Source: Clostridiales bacterium (GTDB lineage: Bacteria; Bacillota; Limnochordia; Darwinibacteriales; B1SED10-159). From it: a stretch of 41,408 nt of DNA. Of the stretch, positions 32,258-41,196 are shown piece after piece. Every line of letters begins with the position of its first letter. The first letter of the stretch is position 1. The position numbers were made by a program, and so were the translations under genes. The notes below the pieces were generated by a model. That model made no database searches and had not been told where the DNA came from. It saw only the letters and a program-made list of their open reading frames with translations. The stretch spans positions 1 through 41,408 of the forward strand of contig PUOC01000199.1 of NCBI GenBank assembly GCA_003551965.1, given 5' to 3'.

Positions 32258-34666
32258 ATGTGTGACGTGACCAAAAAGTTGTTCAGTCATCAGTATGTCT
32301 TGTATGTTTGTCTGATTGTGCTCGTTGCAGTCTTTGCCGGCGGCTGCGGCGGCCGCAGCGGGGCGGGCGATACCGGGGGCATTTCCGTCACCACCGTTCC
32401 CGAGGGGGCTGACGTCTTCCTAAATGGTTCCCTGCAAGGACAGACGCCGCTGCAAATTCAAAATGTCAGTGCCGGAACGCATGAACTCTTGATTCAAATG
32501 GCCTATTACGCAGATGTCGAGGTCAGTGTTCACGTCAAGGCAGGGGAAACCACAGTACTGGTCCAAGCACTGTCACCGCTGTGGTTTGGGGCGGTCCAGA
32601 TGCTGACCGAAGGCGGTACACCGCTGTCTGCCATCGGCACGGAACAGAGTGTTCCCGTTATTGTCAGCGCAAACGTAAACCTTCCCCCAGGTGACCTGGC
32701 TGCCGTCGGAGACGAAGATACAGAGTCTCCTGTCCGCCTCTATCGCAGCAGCACGGGCGGCCCCGGCGCCGATGATTGGGAACCGGTTGCCCGGCCGTAT
32801 CTCTTCGACTCGGGTGATCTATTCGCGCATGGAGACGAAATCAAGGGCGATCGGGTTTACTCAAACAAGCTTGTTTTCAACGAAACCGAGCCAGGAGCTA
32901 TTTACCTCAAGGTAGAGGTGGAGCTAGCTGATGGCAGCCTTTTCGCCCGCTACCTGGAACTGGAAGTGCTGTTGCTTGATGAACAGGCAGGCGCTCAGAT
33001 CCAGAGCGTCCATGAGGATATACTCACCGAACTCAATACACTAGCACCCGGAACTTCCGTGGAAGAAATGCTTGCCCACGCGGCCAATTGGCTGGCGGGA
33101 CGTGACGGCATTGACAACGTCGAGCAGTCCGGTGATGTACTGGAAATAACCCACGCTTCCGGCATTACCAGTTTCATCCACCTGCAGGATGAAGCCAACG
33201 AGGACGTGGGCTGGATCCGCGGCGGTTCGAAAGAACGGACCGCTCAACCCGTCATTCCCTTGGATGAGCAAACCCGAGGCGACACATTGGATGCAGGTGG
33301 TATATCCGCTTTGGATGTTGACCCGGCCCTGCTGCCGCTCAGTGAAACAGGCGAAAACGAAGTGGGCAGCCGCGCCGTCTTGATATGGGCTCCCTTTGCC
33401 GCTGAATTTTCGCCCTGGGATGAAACAGCGGGTTTGTTTCAGCGTTTCGGCGAGTCAGATATTGGCTTCAATGTAGTGGCTAAGAGCAATTACGACGCAG
33501 ATGTCAATTCACTGCGCTCCATTGCTAATTACGGCATGGTCGTACTTGCGACCCATGGTTCCGGAGGCCGCTGGCTTGCTACAGCAGAATTGGCTAGTAC
33601 CGCGGATACAACCTACTTGACCGATCTGCAGTCTGGCCGGATGGCCATCTGGCAGCAGATGAAACTGACTACGGCTGGAAATGTGACATCGTATAGTCCC
33701 ACCTATGCTGTCCGAGATACTTGGCTGGCTGCCAATGTCGTTGGCCAGTTCCCGAATTCGATCATTGTCAACAATTCCTGTGAAAGCCTGCGGGGCAATG
33801 ATTTGTGGAATTTCTTCGCTGACCGAGGGGCAGGAGCACTGTTTGGGCACACCCGGATTGTGACCAGCCGCTTTGCCGTGGAAAAGGTCTATGAATTGGT
33901 CGAAGGTCTGGCGGCCGGGCAGACAACGGGAGCGTCTTACGTTCAGGAAACCGATCCCTACAGTTTTCACAACGCTGTCTGGGAAATGCGGGGGAACGAA
34001 GAGTTGACTTTTGCCCTTGGGCTCATCAACGGAAGCTTTGAAGACGGCATGCTCGGTTGGGTAGGTACTGGCGACGCCAGAACTGTCAGCGGTCTAGGGC
34101 CACTGCAGCCGACCGATGAATTCAGCATGGGGCTCATTTCCACGGGTCTGGGCTTCACTGTCAGTCACGGCGGTATCAGCCAGACATTCCGAGTCCCTGA
34201 CAACGCCACGCAGCTTCGTTTCGATTGGAACTATCTATCAGAAGAGTTCTTGGAGTGGATCGGTTCTGGATACCAGGACCCCTGGGAAGTATCCATAACC
34301 CCTGTGGCTACGGGGCAGACCGATACCTTGCTTGAGTGGAGGGTGGACACGATTGCAGAGGCATTCGGGGCATCGTATGCCTATTCACCGTTCTATAATA
34401 CCGACGAGCTGGACGCAGTCGGCGAACATGGCTTCTACCTGCACCCAGACCCCGACGTTCGTGCCGCTGGCGGCAACCTAATCTGGGTGTCGCCGACCAT
34501 TGTCTTTGACCAAGGTGATGTCTGGATGACCCATTGGCAGATTGCTGAAGCCTTGGATATTTCGGCCTATGCCGGTGAAGTGGTGACCCTGGCCTTCCGA
34601 GTGGAAGATACCGGAGACACCTCTTGGGATAGCGTTGTGCTGCTGGACAATATCGTGGTTCAGTAA
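32258..34666 (+). CDS. PEGA-domain lipoprotein with caspase-like (clan CD) protease core and jelly-roll C-terminus
   Basis: An 802-residue exported protein. Signal and lipobox-like end VFAGGC (Cys30), then a PEGA domain at about 38-106 (GGISVTTVPEGADVFLNGS, GTHELLIQ). Residues about 107-230 look like a beta-rich domain, and 250-290 a helical one. The middle (about 385-580) has the clan-CD signature: a hydrophobic strand ending in catalytic-type His-Gly (YGMVVLATHGSGG, His433) and another ending in Cys (NSIIVNNSCES, Cys508), as in caspase, CHAT, gingipain and clostripain families. From about residue 588 a lectin-like jelly roll begins NGSFEDGMLGW and ends VVLLDNIVV. ATG 32258 follows AAGGAGG; the in-frame start at 32228 is rejected. 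Protease activity is inferred from the dyad only. The next gene follows after 31 bases. Confidence 0.8.
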   Translation: MCDVTKKLFSHQYVLYVCLIVLVAVFAGGCGGRSGAGDTGGISVTTVPEGADVFLNGSLQGQTPLQIQNVSAGTHELLIQMAYYADVEVSVHVKAGETTVLVQALSPLWFGAVQMLTEGGTPLSAIGTEQSVPVIVSANVNLPPGDLAAVGDEDTESPVRLYRSSTGGPGADDWEPVARPYLFDSGDLFAHGDEIKGDRVYSNKLVFNETEPGAIYLKVEVELADGSLFARYLELEVLLLDEQAGAQIQSVHEDILTELNTLAPGTSVEEMLAHAANWLAGRDGIDNVEQSGDVLEITHASGITSFIHLQDEANEDVGWIRGGSKERTAQPVIPLDEQTRGDTLDAGGISALDVDPALLPLSETGENEVGSRAVLIWAPFAAEFSPWDETAGLFQRFGESDIGFNVVAKSNYDADVNSLRSIANYGMVVLATHGSGGRWLATAELASTADTTYLTDLQSGRMAIWQQMKLTTAGNVTSYSPTYAVRDTWLAANVVGQFPNSIIVNNSCESLRGNDLWNFFADRGAGALFGHTRIVTSRFAVEKVYELVEGLAAGQTTGASYVQETDPYSFHNAVWEMRGNEELTFALGLINGSFEDGMLGWVGTGDARTVSGLGPLQPTDEFSMGLISTGLGFTVSHGGISQTFRVPDNATQLRFDWNYLSEEFLEWIGSGYQDPWEVSITPVATGQTDTLLEWRVDTIAEAFGASYAYSPFYNTDELDAVGEHGFYLHPDPDVRAAGGNLIWVSPTIVFDQGDVWMTHWQIAEALDISAYAGEVVTLAFRVEDTGDTSWDSVVLLDNIVVQ

Positions 34667-34697
34667 GCGAATGCTATAACAGCGGAGGTGAGGACAG

Positions 34698-35219
34698 GTG
34701 AATCGCAGCTTGCTGTATGTTCTGCCCATAGCCATGGTTCTGGTGGTATCGCTGGGCTTGCCCGGGCATGCCGCACCGTGCTGCACGGAAATAGGGGTGG
34801 TCGAGGAGCCTATGGAAGCAAAACTGCGCTTTTACCGGGATGGTCAGCAATACCAGGTGCTGGAAGATAAGGCCCAATGGACAGAGGAAACCTTGATCAC
34901 GGCGCTGGAGGGTATCCATGACCGCTTGCGTTTGGGATTGTTTGCCAGCGACATCGAGGAGATGCTGGCTGCGGACACGGTGTGGGAACTGACGTTTCCA
35001 GAGGATCGCAAGTACGATTTCGGTCTCTACGGAACACATCTTGTGCGGCGGCTGTTTGCTCCTTTGACCGGTCGTCTGGCTCCTTCTCCGGAAAGCGATA
35101 TGATCGTCCTGGTGACGGAGTCGCCCGAAGGCGGTTTGGCTGTTTGGACAGCACCTATGGATAGTGAGGATAAGAAAGTTCTTGCGGAAGATTGTCACTG
35201 CGTTGAAGGCGAGGAATAA
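34698..35219 (+). CDS. small exported Cys-containing protein next to the caspase-like gene
   Basis: A 173-residue protein with a signal peptide (MNRSLLYVLPIAMVLVVSLGLPGHA). The mature part starts APCCTEIG with a Cys pair and ends EDCHCVEGEE with another, suggesting disulfides or metal binding between the termini. Between them are EAKLRFYRDGQQYQVLEDKAQW, TALEGIHDRLRLGLF, and SDMIVLVTESPEGGLAVWTAP; the last two strands are hydrophobic. I do not recognise a family. GTG at 34698 follows GGAGGTG by 8 bases. It lies 31 bases after the caspase-like lipoprotein gene, so it is almost surely co-transcribed; an inhibitor, substrate or chaperone role is possible but unproven. A strong terminator follows. 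Confidence 0.75.
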   Translation: MNRSLLYVLPIAMVLVVSLGLPGHAAPCCTEIGVVEEPMEAKLRFYRDGQQYQVLEDKAQWTEETLITALEGIHDRLRLGLFASDIEEMLAADTVWELTFPEDRKYDFGLYGTHLVRRLFAPLTGRLAPSPESDMIVLVTESPEGGLAVWTAPMDSEDKKVLAEDCHCVEGEE

Positions 35220-35288
35220 ACGGGAATGAACCCATGGTCAACCATCACGGCCCCCTGCAGCCGTCACTCTTCCGATCACGTATTGCAG

Positions 35289-35327
35289 CACAACAGGCCA
35301 CAGTGCATTGCACTGTGGCCTGTTGTG
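35289..35327. terminator. bidirectional terminator, 18-bp perfect stem
   Basis: Arms 35289-35306 and 35310-35327 pair without mismatch around a 3-base loop. It lies between convergent genes (caspase-partner gene ends 35219, MFS gene ends 35506). Neither side has a long U-tract, but the stem is exceptionally stable. Confidence 0.65.
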
Positions 35328-35505
35328 GATCGTCCGCCTGCAGCGTCGCGCTCCTTGGCCGCCCCGAGTTGAGGGCTGTTGCCCAAGGCGCCTTCGATTC
35401 CACTTGGTTGGGCAGAGTCATGGTCAAGGGCATGAGCTTATGAAGAGAAGCGTTGCATCCAGGGCCTTAGGTTCAGCTGTGATGTCGGCTTTGCCCCGGC
35501 CCGGT

Positions 35506-36693
35506 TTAAGTCACATTGCCTAACTTTGATCTTCCCTGCGGCTGTGCTGAACCGTGGTTCCAGAAAGCGGCCGCGGCTATCGTACCGGCCAATCCAGCCG
35601 ATGCTGCTGCCGTCCAATTAAGGGCGTGCATGGAACCAGCGCTGACAACCAGGCCGCCCATGGCGGCACCGCTGGCAAAACCCAGCTGAACGAAGGCTCC
35701 GTTGAGGCTCAGAAGAATGGCTGCAGCCCCTGGCGCCAGGGAGATCAAGTTGAAATTGAGCATCGGTCCCGCGGTCCAGGCAGCGGCTGACCAGCACATC
35801 AAGAGAGGGACAGTGAGGAAGATCGTCTTTGGCAGCAGAGCCACCAATAGCAGGCTCAGCATCTGCATGGAAATACCGGCAATGACCGCTCGGCTGGCAT
35901 GGGTACGGTCGGCCAGCATACCACCGGTCTTTGCGCCAGCCGTACTAGCGAGACCGAGAGCCATAAAGACGGCACTGATAGACCGATCGGACAGGGGCAG
36001 CGTGTACGCGAGAAAGGGAGCGATGTAGGTATTCATGGCAGCGTAGCTGATAAACATTGTTACCGCCACGCCCAATGCCGCAGCAATACGCGGTTCTTTG
36101 AGATAGCGCAGTTGTTGCACCAAGGGCGGAGGTGGTGGACCGGTGGCAGAGGGGATGGTGCGAGCCACGGCTATCAATGCACCGAGGACCATCAATCCTA
36201 GACCGAGGAATATCCATGGCCAATCGAAGAAGCCTGCGACCAGACGGCCCGCGGGGACTCCAATCACCAGTCCGAGACTGGCGCCCATGGCGATGGTTGC
36301 CATGGCCGTAGCCTGCCGGCCTTCGGGAGCAAGCTTCACCGCTACAGTGTAGGCACTGACGCCATAGACTCCAAACCCGACTCCCAGCAGGGCCCTAAGC
36401 GCCATCAAGATGCCATATCTCGGCAGCAGAGCTGTTCCCAAGAGGCTGGCAGCGATGGCGCTTAGGCCGACCAGCATCAGTTTGCGGCGGTCGACCTTCG
36501 CTGTGGCCATCATAATCAGGGGAGTACCGATGGCGTTGGACAAAGAAAAAACGGTCATCAGCTGGCCGGCTGCTGCGATCGGTACACCCAGCGACAAGGC
36601 GATCTTGTCCAAAATGCCGCTGATGACAAACTGTGAGGTGGCAATCAGGAAGCCGATAAAGGCCATTAGATAGATCTGGGTTCGATGATCCAC
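35506..36693 (-). CDS. MFS transporter, drug/arabinose-efflux type
   Basis: A 395-residue protein with twelve membrane helices, similar in pattern to the DHA1 (AraJ/YdhP, chloramphenicol-efflux-like) branch: MDHRTQIYLMAFIGFLIATSQFVISGILDKIA at the start, DRRKLMLVGLSA after helix 2, and the helix-5 GASLGLVIGVPAGRLVAGFF, the antiporter-like Pro/Gly motif typical of efflux members. GTG at 36693 follows AAGGAG by 9 bases and matches the family start; the frame is open to 36780 but that stretch is Ser/Arg-rich and unlike a transporter N-terminus. A long intergenic region lies upstream. Substrate unknown. Confidence 0.85.
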   Translation of the reverse strand: MDHRTQIYLMAFIGFLIATSQFVISGILDKIALSLGVPIAAAGQLMTVFSLSNAIGTPLIMMATAKVDRRKLMLVGLSAIAASLLGTALLPRYGILMALRALLGVGFGVYGVSAYTVAVKLAPEGRQATAMATIAMGASLGLVIGVPAGRLVAGFFDWPWIFLGLGLMVLGALIAVARTIPSATGPPPPPLVQQLRYLKEPRIAAALGVAVTMFISYAAMNTYIAPFLAYTLPLSDRSISAVFMALGLASTAGAKTGGMLADRTHASRAVIAGISMQMLSLLLVALLPKTIFLTVPLLMCWSAAAWTAGPMLNFNLISLAPGAAAILLSLNGAFVQLGFASGAAMGGLVVSAGSMHALNWTAAASAGLAGTIAAAAFWNHGSAQPQGRSKLGNVT

Positions 36694-37214
36694 GGCATGG
36701 GGCTCCTTGCTTGTTGGAGTCAATAAACCACTGGCTCGGCCTCCACTGTAAATTTGGGACTCGAAAAGGGAAGGCCGCAATCTGCAGATCTGCCATCGTA
36801 TGTCCTACCAAAGCCGACGGCAGATAACTCATTCTACCACTCTAGGTTAGCCCAAAGTCAAGAGCAATATAGACTGTTTCGCTGCTCCCCTGTGAGCGGC
36901 AGCTATCCTTGGCTGTGTCTGGTCTTCAGTAGGATGGTTGTCCCGGTTGCGGTGGCTGGATCGGCGCTATCACCGCAGATGGGTAATGATAGGATCGTGT
37001 CGGTAACCCGTCACTGTGGTTGCGTTCTTCGATGGAAAACAAGCGCTCGGGTATGCATGGCTTGTAATGAGCGTGTCTAGGCCTCGCCGCGACATTGCCT
37101 TCTGGCTTGGTTTTTTCTGTTGTGAAGCGGCCACAGTGCGGCCTGTTTGTGGGTTGAACCGCACTCTGGCTGTGAGGAACAAAAGGGTGTACCTATGAGT
37201 GAGGTCGAAGGCTT
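36694..37214. other. 520-base spacer between the MFS gene and tRNA-Lys
   Basis: Should hold the minus-strand promoter of the MFS gene near its left end; nothing consensus-like stands out. The open frames have no ribosome binding sites. Confidence 0.35.
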
Positions 37215-37242
37215 TTGCAACGAATTGACGTTATGATACAAT
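37215..37242 (+). promoter_or_regulatory. sigma-A-type promoter of tRNA-Lys
   Basis: TTGCAA (37215-37220), 16-base spacer, TACAAT (37237-37242), 13 bases before the tRNA. Confidence 0.6.
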
Positions 37243-37255
37243 AGAGGTGAACGGT

Positions 37256-37332
37256 GGGCCATTAGCTCAGTTGGCCAGAGCACCTGACTCTTAATCAGGG
37301 TGTCCGGGGTTCGAGTCCCTGATGGCCCACCA
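37256..37332 (+). tRNA. tRNA-Lys(CTT)
   Basis: Full cloverleaf: acceptor arms GGGCCAT / ATGGCCC, D arm GCTC...GAGC, anticodon arm CCTGA-CTCTTAA-TCAGG with anticodon CTT, and T arm around TTCGAGT, followed by discriminator A and an encoded CCA. The anticodon reads AAG, so the amino acid is lysine. The genomic CCA and the short promoter upstream support a functional gene. No other tRNA was found nearby. Confidence 0.97.
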
Positions 37333-37648
37333 CCTAAAGCATCAATGTATAAGGCGTTCTAAGGATTCAGCGTTGCTCGGAGGAGCGGCGGTTTTTTGGT
37401 TGCCGTGCCAACTCAGAAACACTGGCACAAAAGCGCTCAATTTTTCTGATTGCCAGTGGCGAATGGAAGATTTCGCAGCTTTTCTGTGACAACTTCTTGC
37501 ATCCTCGGTAGAACATGGCAGTATACAGCCAGCATTATGGTTACATCAGAGTGAAGATTGTGAGCTGCATGGGCCTTGGAAGGCGTAGAGAGCGATTTGT
37601 TGATAAGTACCGAGACCAGCTCGACTTTGCGTGCTCCCAATTGTCATT
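37333..37648. other. 316-base spacer after tRNA-Lys
   Basis: No integrase or duplicated tRNA end was seen, so the tRNA is not an obvious attachment site. Open frames lack support. Confidence 0.35.
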
Positions 37649-37680
37649 AGGAGGGCCCATCCGGTGGGATGGGCCCTCCT
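37649..37680 (-). terminator. terminator of the fucosidase gene
   Basis: Perfect 14-bp GC-rich stem (37649-37662 with 37667-37680) and a 4-base loop, 9 bases past the fucosidase stop on the minus strand; on the plus side TATTT follows, so it may work both ways. Confidence 0.7.
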
Positions 37681-37688
37681 TATTTCCC

Positions 37689-38993
37689 CTAGTCCGGCCG
37701 TACTCCGGCAGCCAAATCCCTTCCACCAGAAAGCTGTGGATAATAACTGGCGAACATGTGCTGCGGTTCTTCCTTAAAGTTTAGGCGCAGCACGCCGATA
37801 CCGGCATGACTATCCGGGCACTGTTTTGGCAGGTTCTTCAGGGTGATGCGGTGTCCGTTCTGCTCAAATTCCACGGGCGTCTTATCGCCCAACACCGACA
37901 CCGATTCCAATTCCGACGCAAAGCCGCCGAGATGCATAACACCATTCTCCGGCCAAATCCAGTTCCAGAGATATGCGCAGCGACCAACAACCGAGGTTCC
38001 TGCAAGTCTGCCTGGCGTCATCCGTTCCAATTTCTTCTGGCGCCCGTAGACGGCTTCGCCGTTTTCCCGCAGCCAGCAGCCAACCGTTCGCAGCGGCGCA
38101 AAAGCCTCTTCAGGAACGGACCCATCAGGGGTTGGTCCAATGTTGAGGAGGAGGTTGCCACCTCCCGATGTACACGTGTTCAGCATTTTGATGATCTGCT
38201 GCGCGTTGTAGCTGTATGGTCCGACTTGGGACGAATCTACATATCCCCAGCTTAGGCCGTTGAACGTCATGCAGGCCTCCCAGTCACGGTCTAAGGCGTG
38301 AATGTGTTCCTCTGGGGTGCCAAAATCCTCATCGAGACGGCTGCGATTGTTGATAATAATGTGGGGCTGCAGGGCGCGCATTTCCTGATTGCGCCGCAGG
38401 GAATCCCAACCCTCCCAAGACTCCATGGGCCTCGGCACATCATACCAAAGGATATCAATTTTACCATACTGCGTCAGAAGCTCGTAGTTCAGGTCACGGA
38501 TATATGCGTTGAAGCGGGCCCGGGCGTCTGTGTCAAAGGCGCAGCGCCAACCATCAGGATGGTGCCAGTCCATCAGTGAAGTATAAAAACCAATGCCCAA
38601 GTCATGCTCGCGGCATGCCTCGACAAATTCTCGAACGATATCCCGCTTCGGACCGTAGTTCATCGAGTTATAGGGATTAGCCTTGGAGTCCCATAGGCTG
38701 AAGCCTTCATGGTGCCGGGTGGTCATGACCATATATTTCATGCCGGCTTCCTTCGCTAAGTTAGCCCATTCTCGGGGAGCGCCTGGTTTGGGGTTGAATT
38801 CTTCAGCCAGTTTTTCGTATTCGCTGATCGGCCAGTTCTCCACGGCCATAGCCCATTCGTGACGGCCTAGAACAGAGTAGAGACCATAGTGCACAAACAT
38901 TCCGAAGCGAGCTTCCCGCCACCAGGCCATTCGTTCATCTCTGGTACCCGCCGTTCGTTCCTCATAGGCATCTTTGCTCAGTAATTCGTCCAT
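37689..38993 (-). CDS. alpha-L-fucosidase, glycoside hydrolase family 29
   Basis: A 434-residue enzyme without a signal peptide, so intracellular. GH29 hallmarks: FGMFVHYGLYS (about 30-40), TTRHHEGFSLWDSK (91-104), and the nucleophile strand IDILWYDVP with Asp185. Further on, NRSRLDEDFGTPE and WGYVDSSQVGPYSYNAQQIIKMLNTCTSGGGNLLLNIGPTPDGSVP are typical of the catalytic barrel end; a C-terminal beta domain follows. GH29 releases terminal L-fucose with retention. The acid/base residue varies in the family and was not assigned. ATG at 38993 follows AGGAGGT at a suitable distance. A nearby transporter or fucose pathway gene is not evident; the SDR/dehydratase/aldolase cluster 12 kb away could use aldonates from such sugars, but this is speculation. 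Confidence 0.92.
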   Translation of the reverse strand: MDELLSKDAYEERTAGTRDERMAWWREARFGMFVHYGLYSVLGRHEWAMAVENWPISEYEKLAEEFNPKPGAPREWANLAKEAGMKYMVMTTRHHEGFSLWDSKANPYNSMNYGPKRDIVREFVEACREHDLGIGFYTSLMDWHHPDGWRCAFDTDARARFNAYIRDLNYELLTQYGKIDILWYDVPRPMESWEGWDSLRRNQEMRALQPHIIINNRSRLDEDFGTPEEHIHALDRDWEACMTFNGLSWGYVDSSQVGPYSYNAQQIIKMLNTCTSGGGNLLLNIGPTPDGSVPEEAFAPLRTVGCWLRENGEAVYGRQKKLERMTPGRLAGTSVVGRCAYLWNWIWPENGVMHLGGFASELESVSVLGDKTPVEFEQNGHRITLKNLPKQCPDSHAGIGVLRLNFKEEPQHMFASYYPQLSGGRDLAAGVRPD

Positions 38994-39595
38994 AGATCGA
39001 ACCTCCTGTCAATTTTCTCTTGTGTCTGTGTTTCCTGGAAGGCTGTTCAATTCCTTCCTTGTAGCCCACCAGCGAGACAGAAAGGGGCGGCATCAGTGAA
39101 AGTTTGCCGGCTGAAGGTTGGAATATTCCTTGCAGCAGTAACCATGTTGACGGGCTGTTTGGGAGGTCGAAGCGGCCCTTCCGATGAGATTTTGTATCAG
39201 AGTGATTGCCAATAGCTATTGCAGTATTCTCTCCAAGCCTCTCGATGCCCAGCAGCGGCGTCATCGGGAGGCTCTTTCAATTTTACCGCTATTTCACGAT
39301 TCCATGGACATGTAGGCCGTAATAGTGCTGAACATAGTTGCCTAGGATTTTTTGGAAAGATCGATTAGAAATCTGGCAAAGACGTTGGTGATTTGGCATG
39401 GGGTAACATATTCGGCAATACGGAACATATCAGAACAGTCCAGGACTGGAAGATAGCAAGTGTTTCCCGAAAAGTCGGCAGGACTTTGGGACGAAGAAGG
39501 TCAATACAGGCGTTGTATAGCACTGGTTGCAATCCTCCACAGTGGAGTCGTATGCAATCCAGATTAACTAACCTTGGTGTTCAGGAGGAGTACTT
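38994..39595. other. 602-base region between fucosidase and GNAT genes
   Basis: Divergent spacer that holds a small lipoprotein-like ORF (39096-39215); no consensus promoter was identified for either flanking gene. Confidence 0.35.
39096..39215 (+). CDS. possible small or truncated lipoprotein
   Basis: GTG at 39096 follows AAAGGGGCGG and opens a 39-codon frame with a lipoprotein-like signal: basic start (MKVCRLKV), hydrophobic core (GIFLAAV) and lipobox MLTGC, then LGGRSGPSDEILYQ and a stop. The mature peptide is only about 19 residues, so it is either a tiny lipoprotein or the surviving front of a decayed gene. It shares the GGRSG that follows the lipobox Cys in the caspase-like lipoprotein (GGCGGRSG). 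Confidence 0.35.
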   Translation: MKVCRLKVGIFLAAVTMLTGCLGGRSGPSDEILYQSDCQ

Positions 39596-40135
39596 ATGCC
39601 GCATCGGACAGAAAGTGATTTGGTTATTCGACGGAGCGAAGCAAGCGATGCACCGCTAGTACGGTCTTTCATGGAAGAGCGTTGGGGTGGAGAGCCGCTG
39701 GTAATCAACTGTAAGCTTTACCATCCTAGTACACTGCCAGGGTTTCTTGTATTCCACAAAGATGAACTCATTGGCTGCCTGATCTATGAACTGCAGGAGG
39801 CTGAGCGAGAGATCATTGTGTTTGAGATCGTCGATAGACACCAAGGGATCGGTTCTCGGCTGCTTCGGCAGTTCATAGTCGAAGCAGCAAAGGAAGGATG
39901 TCGACGGGTTCACTTGATGACTACGAATGATAACTTGGATGCACTTCGGTTCTACCAAAGGCGAGGATTCACTCTGTGCGGAATACGCTTGGGCGCCTCT
40001 GCTGCGGCTCGGGAAATCAAACCAAGCCTCATAGAGACCGGGGATTACGGGATCCCAGTTCGTGATGAAATCCTTCTAGAGATGGTTCTTCAGGAAGGAG
40101 ATGTTGATAATGGGGCAGCCGCCTGTCTTTGTTAA
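39596..40135 (+). CDS. GNAT-family acetyltransferase
   Basis: A 179-residue GCN5-related N-acetyltransferase. Acetyl-CoA loop RHQGIGSRLLRQFIVEAAKEG (about 82-102) fits Q/RxxGxG/A; the following strand RRVHLMTTNDNLDALRFYQRRGFTLCGIRLGA matches the GNAT C-terminal half. ATG at 39596 follows GGAGGAG. The gene overlaps the next by 26 bases and is therefore coupled to a phosphotransferase gene, a pairing reminiscent of small-molecule or aminoglycoside modification pairs. Substrate unknown. Confidence 0.88.
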   Translation: MPHRTESDLVIRRSEASDAPLVRSFMEERWGGEPLVINCKLYHPSTLPGFLVFHKDELIGCLIYELQEAEREIIVFEIVDRHQGIGSRLLRQFIVEAAKEGCRRVHLMTTNDNLDALRFYQRRGFTLCGIRLGASAAAREIKPSLIETGDYGIPVRDEILLEMVLQEGDVDNGAAACLC

Positions 40136-41048
40136 CGATTCAGACTTCCGTTCTCGGCGTTTCGATCCAGAGTTCTGGCTGCCCTATGTACAGACAATCC
40201 TTGAAGATGCTGGTTGGCATAGGGACGGATCGAACCGATTGGAGGTTGGGATCGGTGGGACCTATCCTACCTTTCTACATGGGGATATAGTGATCAAGCT
40301 CTTCGGGTATCTGCCGTATTGGAATGAGTCCTTTCATAATGAGCAGGCAGCCCATGAGGTTTTGGCAGCAGACTCGAATGTGCTTGTGCCTGATGTCCGG
40401 GATTCTGGGTGTTTGTTTCCTGGAGAAGCGGCAAGCTGGCCGTACTTGATTACAACCAGGATTCGAGGCACGTCCTGGCATGATGCATCTCTCGCTCGCG
40501 ATCAACGGCTTGCAGTGGCCGCAGAGTTAGGAGACCAGATAAAGCGGATCCAACGCTTGTCCGCAGGGGAACTACCAACAATGGAACGATGGCGAAATCT
40601 AGACGTTTCTGCTGCAGCCGAGAAAAGCTCGTTTCCGCAACATCTCATCCCCCAAGTTCACGCATTCCTTGCTGATATCGAATTTACCAATGAAACTGTG
40701 GTTCATGGAGATCTGTTTAGCCGTCACGTGTTTGTCGGAGGCGGCGCACTTACCGGAGTGATTGATTGGGGAGACGCTATGTTTTGTGACTGTCACTATG
40801 AACTGCCGAAGCTCTTTCTGGATACATTTGCTTGTGACAAGGAGCTGCTTCGAGTTTTCTTGCACACAGCCGGGTGGTCAGTAGACCATACATTCGCTCG
40901 GCAGTGTATGGGTATGGCATTGTATCGGCAGGCCATCGGGTCGGTTCAACATCTAACAAATGATGTGTTCTATCAATTACCGGACCTGTTGCCGATGGAG
41001 GACATGGCAACGATTGACGAACTAGCTGATGCGATTTTTTCTGTTTGA
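40110..41048 (+). CDS. aminoglycoside phosphotransferase-family (APH) kinase
   Basis: A 312-residue small-molecule kinase of the APH family. The catalytic loop reads VVHGDLFSRHV (His199), with His where N is normal in HGDxxxxN; this HGDLxxxH variant is known in some APH-like branches. The metal/DFG-equivalent segment is GVIDWGDA. The N-terminal lobe has GIGGTYPTFLHGDIVIKLFG. ATG at 40110 follows GGAAGGAG by 9 bases; the ATG at 40101 lies directly against that site. It overlaps the GNAT gene, so both are made from one transcript. Members phosphorylate aminoglycosides, macrolides, choline, sugars or other metabolites; resistance is possible but unproved. Confidence 0.88.
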   Translation: MGQPPVFVNDSDFRSRRFDPEFWLPYVQTILEDAGWHRDGSNRLEVGIGGTYPTFLHGDIVIKLFGYLPYWNESFHNEQAAHEVLAADSNVLVPDVRDSGCLFPGEAASWPYLITTRIRGTSWHDASLARDQRLAVAAELGDQIKRIQRLSAGELPTMERWRNLDVSAAAEKSSFPQHLIPQVHAFLADIEFTNETVVHGDLFSRHVFVGGGALTGVIDWGDAMFCDCHYELPKLFLDTFACDKELLRVFLHTAGWSVDHTFARQCMGMALYRQAIGSVQHLTNDVFYQLPDLLPMEDMATIDELADAIFSV

Positions 41049-41196
41049 GAGAGCGCCAACTACCTACCCTCCTCGATTATGCCCGCATGGCAGTGAGCCA
41101 TTTAGCAGTATCAGCACTCCGAAGGTCGATGGCTTTTGTGGACCTAATGCCAACCTATCACGATTTTCCTTGTGGATTATCTAGGAGCTGAAAATT

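Noticed and set aside
37256-37648. tRNA-Lys as an integration site for a mobile element
   Set aside because: No integrase gene and no repeated tRNA 3' end were found in the flanking sequence.
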